NCBI GenBank assembly: GCA_021545665.1
Contig: JAJRTX010000052.1
Location: 1-14,631, forward strand
Direction: 5' to 3'
From: Zetaproteobacteria bacterium
Lineage (GTDB): Bacteria; Pseudomonadota; Zetaproteobacteria; Mariprofundales; Mariprofundaceae
DNA: 14,631 bases
Made by a program: the position numbers and the translations under genes. Shown here in pieces: positions 1 to 6,549 of this stretch (position 1 is its first letter; each line of letters begins with the position of its first letter). The notes beneath the pieces are model-generated. The model ran no database searches. It saw nothing but the letters and a program-made list of their open reading frames with translations, and was not told the origin of the DNA.

Positions 1-2
1 AC

Positions 3-95
3 GCTACCCGATGGTTATGGACGTACAATAATGAGCGACCTAATATGGCCGTCGGTGGCATAACCCCGGTTCAAAAACTGGCGTTAGCTGCTTAA
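3..95 (+). CDS. IS3-family transposase OrfB, C-terminal end (5' cut by window edge)
   Basis: Reading frame 3 gives about 30 residues ending in TAA. It contains WTYNNERPNMAVGGITPVQK, the typical end of the DDE integrase core (rve domain) of IS3-family OrfB: the YNxERPN block followed by the GxTPxxK tail. OrfB, usually made as an OrfAB fusion by programmed frameshifting, carries out copy-out/paste-in transposition. The catalytic DDE residues lie upstream of the window, so activity cannot be judged. The element is on the same strand as ppiD and ends just ahead of it, so it probably separates ppiD from its original upstream neighbour. Family assignment is from motif recognition; the subgroup is not determined. 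Confidence 0.85.
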   Translation, partial: ATRWLWTYNNERPNMAVGGITPVQKLALAA

Positions 96-135
96 CCTCT
101 ACTTCTAACTTCGGTTATAAATGGGGGGATTACCA
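96..135 (+). mobile_element. Probable right end of the IS3-family element
   Basis: The 40 bases after the OrfB stop include a run of six G followed by ATTACCA, resembling the terminal inverted repeat that follows orfB in many IS3-family elements. The other terminal repeat is outside the window, so neither the exact boundary nor a target duplication can be confirmed. The end at 135 is an estimate. Confidence 0.4.
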
Positions 136-256
136 ATATATACGCCATCAGGAAGCTGAAGATCGCCGAATAGATCAAATGCAACTTGTATAGCCCCTTT
201 TAGAGGCCAGGCCGAAGGCTCCGTAAATGTCACTTCGAGCAGCTCACAAATTAAAA

Positions 257-275
257 CCTCCGGCTTTGCCGGAGG
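257..275. repeat. Strong GC hairpin in the IS3-ppiD gap
   Basis: CCTCCGGC-TTT-GCCGGAGG forms an 8-bp perfect stem with a 3-nt loop. On the minus strand it is followed by TTTTAATTT, so it could end leftward transcription; on the plus strand there is no T-run. It may also be a mobile-element terminal hairpin or a dispersed intergenic repeat. The whole 96-421 stretch (about 325 bp) holds no gene I can support: a 72-codon minus-strand frame across it has no recognisable domain and is partly made of this palindrome and the IS end. Confidence 0.6.
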
Positions 276-421
276 ATATTTACTTCTTCTATCCTGAAAA
301 ACTGTGAGGGGGTTTCCTTGCACGGATATCAGTGCTTGGTTAGTCTGCCCAATCCTTAAAAACAGAGGGATGCGGCAAGATTAATAATCGCACTCTCTGA
401 TTCTTGAAACCGGGGTTTATC

Positions 422-2332
422 ATGCTCGAATCGATGCGTAATCATGCGCAAGGCTGGATAGCAAAAATTATTCTTGGCGGTATTGCACTGTCGTTTGTGC
501 TATGGGGTGTTGGCGATTATTTTCTTGGTGGAGGTCTTGATTCGGTCGCCGAAGTTGATGGCAAACCCATTAGTAATGCTGAGTATAATCAAACCTATGA
601 GCGACAGAAGAATGTTTACCGCCAGATGCTTGGCAAGCTCTATTCCAGCGATCTTCTTGCCTCACTCAATTTCAAGGAGAACACGCTGCAAACACTTGTT
701 AACCGTCATATTATGCTTGGTTTGGCATCGGATCTGGGCCTCGCAGCTCCTGAACAGGTTGTATTAAATAATGTGCAGGCGAATCCTGCTTTTCAGTCGG
801 CTTCCGGTTTTGATCCGAAGCGTTATCAGATTCTGACTCGCAATATGGGTTTTGGCTCCGCCAAAGATTATGAAAATAATATTCGCCTGAATATTATGGT
901 GGATGCATTGAAAAAGGCGGTATCCGGTTCCGCCCGGGTTAGTGAACGCGAAGTACGTGATAGCTTTAATCGCCAATATGAACAGCGTATTCTGGAGGCA
1001 ATTATTGTTGACCCGGACAATCTTCTGGAAAAAATCAAGGTTGATATGACAACAGCGCAGGCATGGTATGAGGGACATAAAGATAACTATCGTTCGCCAT
1101 TGCGCAGCAAGATAAATATTGTAGATATTAATCCTGCTGAACTGGCCAGGGATATTATCGTTGATGAAGTCGATATTCGTACCGCTTATGAAAACCGTAA
1201 AAATGAATTCTCTGAGCCTGAACAGCGAAAAGCCAGTCACATTCTGGTCAAGGTAGCACAGGATGCATCAGACGAGCTCAGGGCTGTGGCGCATAAAAAG
1301 ATTGAAGCAGCACAGCTTCGTCTCAAAGCCGGTGACGATTTTGCAACAGTAGCAAAAGAAATATCTAATGATACGACCACAACAGATAAGGGCGGTAGTC
1401 TGGGCTGGTTCAAACATGGTATGATGGTTGCCGAATTCGATCAGACTGTATTCAGCATGGCTAAAGGTGATACCAGTGATATTATTGAAACTCAGTTTGG
1501 TTACCATATTATTTTTCTGGAAGATATCCGGGAGGCGAGAATCAGGAGTTTTGCCGAAGTTAAGGATAGCCTTAGAGATGACCTGATCAAGGCTCGCGCT
1601 GCTGAGGAGGCCTATACGTTATCACAGGATCTGGATGAGGCTCTGGGTATGGAAGATTCACTCAAGGCCGCTGCTGAAAGTTTAAATCTGAAGATGCAAA
1701 CTATAGGTCCGGTCAGTCTGGATGAGGCGATAGCCCAGCCTCTGCTTGCCGATGAAGAGCTCAGAGGCAAAGCCTTTTCCACTATGCCGGGGCAGGCCAT
1801 TGAGATTGTAGAAACAGCAAAAGGCCATTTTGTTGCTTTTGAAGTTGTTGAGCGCATTGAGCCGGATGTGATAGAATTTACCAAAGTTGCAGCAAAAGCA
1901 CTGGAAGATGCCCGGCACGATGCTTCTATGAAACAGGCACGTCGGCTTGCAGAGGAAATTCGTCAGGCTGGTGACAAGCCACTTGATACCCTGGTGCAGG
2001 AATTTGGTCAGGCTAAATTTATTTCCAAACCCGTGCGTAGCAGCGGTGAGGGTGATGATGCGGGCTGGTTGACGAATGATGTCTTAAGTCAGGCATTTAA
2101 TGTGAATCAGGGGGCATGGGTTGGGCAGGCGATAAAAGTACCCCAAGGCTTTGCCGTGGTACGTGTGGAGAAAATTATCCCGGCATCTGAAGATGAATTC
2201 AATAGCAAGAAAGATGAGATTTCTGAAAAGGCCAGGAAAGCCAAAGGTGCAGTTCGTTTTGCTCGCTGGATGGCTTCAGTGCGTGATCGACATGAGATTA
2301 CAATTAATCAACGGGCGCTGGATCGCTATTAA
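422..2332 (+). CDS. ppiD: PpiD-type periplasmic peptidyl-prolyl isomerase/chaperone
   Basis: A 636-aa protein with the PpiD/SurA-like layout. It has a short cytoplasmic start (MLESMRNHAQGW), one membrane anchor at about residues 12-34 and a long periplasmic region. A SurA-like N-terminal chaperone domain covers roughly 40-190. A parvulin (rotamase) domain covers about 265-370, with ASHILV, GGSLGWF and FGYHIIFLE blocks. A second, more degenerate parvulin-like segment lies near the C-terminus (GDDAGWLTN...GFAVVRVEKI). PpiD is anchored in the inner membrane at the Sec translocon and assists folding of outer-membrane and periplasmic proteins. The start at 422 is chosen over an in-frame ATG at 404 because MLxSMR-type starts are typical of the family; a weak GGGG lies 6 nt upstream. 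In many proteobacteria ppiD follows lon and hupB; here the upstream neighbour is an IS element, so it may use a new promoter. Confidence 0.93.
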   Translation: MLESMRNHAQGWIAKIILGGIALSFVLWGVGDYFLGGGLDSVAEVDGKPISNAEYNQTYERQKNVYRQMLGKLYSSDLLASLNFKENTLQTLVNRHIMLGLASDLGLAAPEQVVLNNVQANPAFQSASGFDPKRYQILTRNMGFGSAKDYENNIRLNIMVDALKKAVSGSARVSEREVRDSFNRQYEQRILEAIIVDPDNLLEKIKVDMTTAQAWYEGHKDNYRSPLRSKINIVDINPAELARDIIVDEVDIRTAYENRKNEFSEPEQRKASHILVKVAQDASDELRAVAHKKIEAAQLRLKAGDDFATVAKEISNDTTTTDKGGSLGWFKHGMMVAEFDQTVFSMAKGDTSDIIETQFGYHIIFLEDIREARIRSFAEVKDSLRDDLIKARAAEEAYTLSQDLDEALGMEDSLKAAAESLNLKMQTIGPVSLDEAIAQPLLADEELRGKAFSTMPGQAIEIVETAKGHFVAFEVVERIEPDVIEFTKVAAKALEDARHDASMKQARRLAEEIRQAGDKPLDTLVQEFGQAKFISKPVRSSGEGDDAGWLTNDVLSQAFNVNQGAWVGQAIKVPQGFAVVRVEKIIPASEDEFNSKKDEISEKARKAKGAVRFARWMASVRDRHEITINQRALDRY

Positions 2333-2389
2333 TTCAGCTTATTCGCGCAAGATAGAATGCTCTAACGTGTATGATTTTTTCATATGAAG

Positions 2390-2437
2390 GTGCGACGTCA
2401 ATAGCACTCATGTGCAGATGTACATTGCGCACTTTTT
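2390..2437 (+). terminator. Possible terminator downstream of ppiD
   Basis: GTGCG (2390-2394) pairs with CGCAC (2428-2432), followed directly by TTTTT. A smaller GCAC-TCAT-GTGC hairpin sits inside the loop. The outer stem is short and the loop long, so this is a weak candidate for ppiD transcript termination. Confidence 0.35.
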
Positions 2438-2551
2438 GTCTGGACTCAAACAAAGCAGGGACAATCTGAAATCATAGTGACAAGCCCATTCCAAACAGCT
2501 CAAGGCTTCGCCGCTCTGTCCTGTCTGAAATACTTGTCATGGCAGACTGCT

Positions 2552-2575
2552 GACAGGGGAAGTAAGAACCCTGTC
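2552..2575 (-). terminator. Inverted repeat immediately after the lpxK stop
   Basis: GACAGGG (2552-2558) and CCCTGTC (2569-2575) form a 7-bp stem with a 10-nt loop that begins at the lpxK stop codon on the minus strand. No T-run follows, so an intrinsic terminator is doubtful; it may be an RNA 3'-end stabiliser. A CCTGTC at 2519-2524 could pair with the same GACAGG instead. Confidence 0.3.
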
Positions 2576-3567
2576 TATGTTCTGATTCTGGTGGACTCCA
2601 GTTGTTCCAGAATGGTTTCCAACAGGCCTGTTTCACCTTCACCTTGCTGATCCAGTACCCAAAGTGGTTGATTTTCGGGCCATAATGGAGCCAGCTTTAC
2701 TGCATCTTTGGCTGTTACTGCCACTGCTTCTCCTGCAGCGGCTAATGCTGATACATCCTGTAGACTATAGCGGTAATGATCGGGGAATGATCGGGTGTCT
2801 GTTACATTAAATCCCAGCGAGATGAGATCATCGAAGAAGCGCTGTGGACGGGCTATGCCGGCTGCTGCAAAAACGCTTTCTGGCTGTTTTGCCCCTGTTT
2901 GTCTGGCATCTCTCAGAGCTACAGGCCTGGCAGACCAGTGCCATTCTTTACCTGAGCTCAGCGTTTTGCCCATTGATTTACCTGTTCTGACAACAATATC
3001 GGCGCGTGCAAGAGCGCTGACCGGCTCACGCAAGGGGCCAGCTGGAATGGTGTGGCCATTGCCAACACCTTCTGCCGGAATCAGGACAATATCGCAACTG
3101 CGATGCAGGTGTCTGTACTGGAAACCATCATCAAGGATTAAAATATCACCGTGTCCAATCGCTAATTGACTGCCGGCAATACGATTCTGTGCAGCGATGG
3201 TCGGGCAGCCGGATAAATCTGCCAGTAAACGTGCTTCGTCTCCAACTTGAACCGGGTTATCATCTGCCTGAACGAGGGCAGGTTGTTTCGCCTTTCCTCC
3301 ATCCCCCCGGCACAGGATAACAGGTTTGTATTCCAGTTCGCGCAAGGCCAGGGCCAACCAGATCACAAACGGCGTTTTACCGCTGCCGCCTGCCGTAATA
3401 TTGCCGACAGAGATCATGGGAAGAGATGGCTGTTCGGGGTTTTCTGATCGATATCCCAGGTGTAAATGGCTGATGACCGCATAAACTGGTTCAATGGCGC
3501 GAAGTAAAAGCGGAGGCGGTGAAGATCGCCACCAGACTCTCTCCAGCCAGCCATGTAAATCAGCCAT
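2575..3567 (-). CDS. lpxK: Tetraacyldisaccharide 4'-kinase LpxK
   Basis: A 330-aa protein of normal LpxK length. It phosphorylates the 4' position of the tetraacyldisaccharide-1-phosphate lipid A precursor, making lipid IVA at the inner membrane. The N-terminus (WLERVWW...LLLRAIEPVYAVI) matches the family's membrane-associated helix. The Walker A loop GNITAGGSGKTP is at residues 55-66, and the DDGFQYRHLHR signature starts at 146. The start is the ATG that overlaps the end of waaA by 8 nt (ATGGCTGA, 3567-3560), which implies translational coupling; an upstream in-frame start at 3615 lies inside waaA and is less likely. One oddity: the segment usually written as RGYGG reads RGDGG (about residues 87-91), so the tyrosine is replaced by aspartate. 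Function is otherwise expected to be intact, since lpxK is normally essential. Confidence 0.93.
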   Translation of the reverse strand: MADLHGWLERVWWRSSPPPLLLRAIEPVYAVISHLHLGYRSENPEQPSLPMISVGNITAGGSGKTPFVIWLALALRELEYKPVILCRGDGGKAKQPALVQADDNPVQVGDEARLLADLSGCPTIAAQNRIAGSQLAIGHGDILILDDGFQYRHLHRSCDIVLIPAEGVGNGHTIPAGPLREPVSALARADIVVRTGKSMGKTLSSGKEWHWSARPVALRDARQTGAKQPESVFAAAGIARPQRFFDDLISLGFNVTDTRSFPDHYRYSLQDVSALAAAGEAVAVTAKDAVKLAPLWPENQPLWVLDQQGEGETGLLETILEQLESTRIRT

Positions 3568-4765
3568 GTTTACGCCCCACGCTGGCTTTACACAGATAAG
3601 GTTGAATCGCATCAAGAATATGATTCAATACCTGAGCTTTATCGACAATAAACAGAGCAGCACTGGCATGCAATGTTTTTAATTCATCCGGGAAAGTGAG
3701 CAGGCGGTTAATGGCGTTTTCAAGTTCCTGTTCATCTTGCGCAACAATAGCAGCATTGCTGTGTTTCATTTCATCCATGATTTCACGAAAATTCTGTACA
3801 TAGGGCCCGGTGACCACTCCACGACCACAAATGGCCGCCTCCAATGGGTTATGGCCGCCGATATTTTTCAGAGAACCGGCAATGATGACAATATCGGCGA
3901 CGCTATACAGTTTACCCAGCACGCCCATGGTATCGATGAGAATGAAATCAGCGTTGTGCTGTTCGTTTTCCGACCAGCGGCTAAGTCTATGTCCACGCTC
4001 ATGAATGAGTGCGGCAACGGAATTGAATCGTTGTGGATGGCGTGGAACGAAAACAGTCAGCAGATCCCTGTTATTTGCATGCCAGCTTTCCCACATATCC
4101 AGAATGAGGGGATCTTCGCCTTCATGACTGCTGGCAACCAGAAGAATGGGCCGTCTGCCACTGGCATCCAGCCTTTGGCGCAGTTCCTCCGCATCAAGCT
4201 TTGGTGCGGAAATGGCATATTTAAGATTGCCCGCAGTTTGAACTTTTTCAGCCGCAACGCCTATGGCAACGAGACGTTCGGCATCCTGCCGGCTTTGAGC
4301 CAGAAATAGTGAAACCGGTGCCAGCCAGCGTCGCCAGAAAAAACGACTGGCCTGATAACGGGGAAACGAACGATCTGAAATGCGCGTATTAATACTAATG
4401 ACCGGCACCTGATATTTACGGCAGGCAGATAATTTACCGGGCCAGAATTCTGTTTCCGTCAGCAATAATATTGCGGGTTGCAATTGGCGGATAAAACGTG
4501 ACATGGCCCCCGGAATATCCCATGGCAAAAAGGAGATGGTGATATCGTTCCCCAGCAGCCGATTTGCATGAGCAAAGCCGGTGGCAGTGACCACACTAAG
4601 ATGAATATTGTACCCCATGTTTAATAAGGCCCGGATCAAAGGCACGACAGAACCAACTTCTCCTACCGAGCATGCATGTACCCAGATGCAACCGGGGCGA
4701 GGCTCAGGCAGAGATAATGTAAAATGCTGTCGCCATTTGAGTAGCTGATCAATTGAACCTTCCAT
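3560..4765 (-). CDS. waaA: 3-deoxy-D-manno-octulosonic acid (Kdo) transferase WaaA/KdtA
   Basis: A GT30-family glycosyltransferase that transfers Kdo to lipid IVA using CMP-Kdo, the next step after LpxK. Family blocks are clear: IWVHACSVGE (E36 is the expected catalytic base), LLTETEFWPG (about 101-110), INTRISDRS, the PRHPQR motif and the C-terminal GSLKNIGGHNPLEAA nucleotide-binding region. The ATG at 4765 gives 401 aa, but it has no Shine-Dalgarno and the product lacks the usual N-terminal membrane anchor. The frame stays open upstream to a TTG at 4894 (444 aa) with in-frame GTG/TTG codons, but that extension (VKVRKLQVCVLAQC...) does not look like the family anchor and would overlap the divergent gene's start region. 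The start is therefore uncertain. The 3' end overlaps lpxK by 8 nt, and the two form a lipid A-Kdo operon. Confidence 0.88.
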   Translation of the reverse strand: MEGSIDQLLKWRQHFTLSLPEPRPGCIWVHACSVGEVGSVVPLIRALLNMGYNIHLSVVTATGFAHANRLLGNDITISFLPWDIPGAMSRFIRQLQPAILLLTETEFWPGKLSACRKYQVPVISINTRISDRSFPRYQASRFFWRRWLAPVSLFLAQSRQDAERLVAIGVAAEKVQTAGNLKYAISAPKLDAEELRQRLDASGRRPILLVASSHEGEDPLILDMWESWHANNRDLLTVFVPRHPQRFNSVAALIHERGHRLSRWSENEQHNADFILIDTMGVLGKLYSVADIVIIAGSLKNIGGHNPLEAAICGRGVVTGPYVQNFREIMDEMKHSNAAIVAQDEQELENAINRLLTFPDELKTLHASAALFIVDKAQVLNHILDAIQPYLCKASVGRKHG

Positions 4766-4833
4766 ATGCGTATTGGAACAGGAAGGGTAGCATTGTGCCA
4801 GCACACAAACTTGCAACTTTCTAACTTTCACGC

Positions 4834-4861
4834 TTGAATAGCTAATGTTGAGAAATATTTT
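4834..4861 (+). promoter_or_regulatory. Candidate sigma-70 promoter for the CNB-domain gene
   Basis: TTGAAT (4834-4839) and TATTTT (4856-4861) are separated by 16 bp and lie about 47 bp before the GTG start at 4909, within the AT-rich divergent gap between waaA and this gene. This is a visual match only. Confidence 0.3.
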
Positions 4862-4908
4862 GTTTTGTATGTAGCTAACGCGATAGAGTGGCAACAGCGG
4901 GAGGGTCT

Positions 4909-5379
4909 GTGAATATTGATGTAATATGGTTGGAGGAAGATGTTCTCCATCGTAAATTAACCAGCCGTGAAAAAAATGAGTTGGATGGTGTTATTGAATG
5001 CCTGGAGGTGTCCACAGGTGATGCCATTATGACTGAAGGTGAAAGTGGTGGTGCTCTGTATCTGCTGCGTTCAGGGGCGGTTGAAATTCTTCGCGAGAGC
5101 AAAGGTCAGCAGAAGCTTTTGAGAACAGTATATGAGGGTTCTTTGCTTGGTGAGCTGACTTTCTTAACAGGTGAACCAGCTACAGCTACTGCGCTAGCCA
5201 GTAAAGATAGTGTGATATATAAAATGAATCGCTCAGCTTATTCAAAGTTGATGCAGACCAATCAGGAGCTGGTTTATGCTATGTTCACTTATATTTTGGC
5301 TTATACCTCCTCCATGATAAGGCAAATGAATGAAGATCATGCTGAAATTATTGATTACATGACAGGCATTCATAATTAG
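4909..5379 (+). CDS. Stand-alone cyclic-nucleotide-binding-fold (CNB) protein
   Basis: A 156-aa protein made almost entirely of one CAP/Crp-type effector domain. The beta-roll runs from about residue 15 to 120 (GDAIMTEGESGGALYLLRSG, then GSLLGELTFLTGEPATATAL), followed by C-terminal helices. There is no helix-turn-helix, so it is not a Crp-type transcription factor. The phosphate-binding cassette keeps GEL, but the arginine normally found in the R-(S/T)-A part is absent (PATATAL). It may therefore not bind cAMP or cGMP, or may bind another ligand. The GTG start at 4909 is preferred because GGAGG lies at 4900-4904, although the 4-nt spacing is short; a GTG at 4888 is the alternative. It is divergent from waaA and closed by a terminator at 5407. 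Its role is unknown; such proteins often act as sensory partners. Confidence 0.8.
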   Translation: MNIDVIWLEEDVLHRKLTSREKNELDGVIECLEVSTGDAIMTEGESGGALYLLRSGAVEILRESKGQQKLLRTVYEGSLLGELTFLTGEPATATALASKDSVIYKMNRSAYSKLMQTNQELVYAMFTYILAYTSSMIRQMNEDHAEIIDYMTGIHN

Positions 5380-5406
5380 AAGCTGTTTGATTATCTGATA
5401 AAAATG

Positions 5407-5436
5407 CCGCTCGCTTTGTTGTGAGCGGTTTTTTTT
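5407..5436 (+). terminator. Rho-independent terminator after the CNB gene
   Basis: CCGCTC (5407-5412) pairs with GAGCGG (5423-5428) and is followed by eight T. It lies 28 nt after the CNB stop and before the exchanger gene, so the two are probably separate transcription units or separated by attenuation. Confidence 0.85.
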
Positions 5437-5483
5437 ATGCTTCCGGTTTGTCTGTCTGTTTTATATGCATTGGAGGGTGTTAT

Positions 5484-6494
5484 TTGATTGAGTCTCTATT
5501 TTTATTATTACTTGCCCTGGTGGTTATTTTTTTTGCGGCAGAGTTGTTTACCAATGCACTGGAACATATCGGCGAGCGTATGGGTGTCTCGGAAGGGGTA
5601 ACCGGCTCCATTTTTGCAGCTGTGGGAACGGCAATGCCGGAAACGATTATTCCTCTTGTAGCCATTCTTGCAGGTGGTGCTGCTGAGTCGGTCAATCATC
5701 AGGTAGGGCTTGGCGCTATTCTTGGCGCACCGTTTATGCTGGGCACTCTCAGTCTCGGACTGATGGGTTGGTTTGCCGGCAGGAAACGGGGGTGGAGTAT
5801 AACCTTTTCTCCAGAACCTTCGGGGCTGAAGCGGGATATCCGGATGTTTCTGGCAGGCTATTCACTGGTTATCTGTGCGGCGTTGTTGCCGGAGCAGTGG
5901 CAGTCGGTCAATGTGTTTTTTGCGCTTATGCTTTTCCTGCTTTACTTTATGTACCTGTTAAAAACCATTAAGGCCAGCCGCAGCCTTGTCGAAAACGGAC
6001 ATGGGACAGAAGCTGATGACAGGTTATATTTTGCGCGATTCCTGGGTGATTCAACAACTGCCGCAGTTGTACAACTTGTCTCTGGTTTACTGTCTCTGGT
6101 TATTGGTGCCAAGCTGTTTGTACACGGTGTGGAATTGGCCAGTAGTCTGCTTGGTGTTTCGGCACTGCTTGTTTCATTGTTGATTATACCTGTGGCGACA
6201 GAGCTGCCTGAGAAAATCAATTCCATTTTATGGATCAGGAAGAGCAGGGATACGCTGGCCTTCGGAAATATCACCGGAGCCATGGTGTTTCAGGGGACGG
6301 TGATCCCTGCGGTCGGCATGTTGCTGATGCCGTGGAGCCTGCATGATAGTCATGCCGCTGCAGCGGTTGTTTTTGCGTTGCTTGGAAATGGCTGGCTGTG
6401 GTTTCTGCATTACTCGGGTAATTTGACCCCGCGTTTTTTGTCGATGAGCATGGGACTCTATGTTGCATTTGTATTTTTTGTTCTGTTTGTCTGA
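5484..6494 (+). CDS. CaCA-family Na+/Ca2+ (cation) exchanger, YrbG-like
   Basis: A 336-aa, very hydrophobic protein with the inverted two-repeat layout of the Ca2+/cation antiporter superfamily. Alpha-1 carries GSIFAAVGTAMPE (about 41-53) and alpha-2 carries IIPVATELPEKIN (about 234-246). Each has the signature (G/A)T-x-(M/L)-P-E glutamate (E53, E243) that coordinates the transported cation. About ten membrane segments are visible, with a polar central loop near residues 160-185. It probably exports Ca2+ (or another cation) in exchange for Na+ or H+ at the inner membrane. The TTG at 5484 is chosen because GGAGG (5472-5476) sits 7 nt upstream. An in-frame GTG at 5421 lies inside the preceding terminator hairpin and would add an unlikely Cys-rich stretch. 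Followed after 55 bp by a CPA1 antiporter on the same strand. Confidence 0.87.
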   Translation: MIESLFLLLLALVVIFFAAELFTNALEHIGERMGVSEGVTGSIFAAVGTAMPETIIPLVAILAGGAAESVNHQVGLGAILGAPFMLGTLSLGLMGWFAGRKRGWSITFSPEPSGLKRDIRMFLAGYSLVICAALLPEQWQSVNVFFALMLFLLYFMYLLKTIKASRSLVENGHGTEADDRLYFARFLGDSTTAAVVQLVSGLLSLVIGAKLFVHGVELASSLLGVSALLVSLLIIPVATELPEKINSILWIRKSRDTLAFGNITGAMVFQGTVIPAVGMLLMPWSLHDSHAAAAVVFALLGNGWLWFLHYSGNLTPRFLSMSMGLYVAFVFFVLFV

Positions 6495-6497
6495 AAA

Positions 6498-6514
6498 CAC
6501 CCGGTTTCGGGTAC
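6498..6514 (+). repeat. Small hairpin between the two antiporter genes
   Basis: An ACCCG-GTTT-CGGGT hairpin lies just after the exchanger stop. No T-run follows, so it is more likely an mRNA processing or stability element within an operon than a terminator. Confidence 0.4.
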
Positions 6515-6549
6515 CATTTGATAATCTGAACTGATAAGGAATATCTGAT

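Noticed and set aside
105..323. 72-codon minus-strand frame across the IS3 end and hairpin
   Set aside because: No recognisable domain; part of it is encoded by the perfect palindrome and the IS terminus, and no ribosome site is convincing.
336..362. Promoter-like TTGGTT ... TAAAAA before ppiD
   Set aside because: Spacer of about 15 bp is too short and the match too loose to list as a feature.
764..1240. 158-codon minus-strand frame opposite ppiD
   Set aside because: Antisense to ppiD with a composition typical of a complementary-strand shadow.
3737..4309. 190-codon plus-strand frame opposite waaA
   Set aside because: Entirely antisense to the well-supported waaA gene, with no domain pattern; a shadow frame.
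5421..5483. Longer N-terminus of the CaCA exchanger from GTG 5421
   Set aside because: Lies inside the upstream terminator hairpin and T-run; the TTG at 5484 has an ideal GGAGG.
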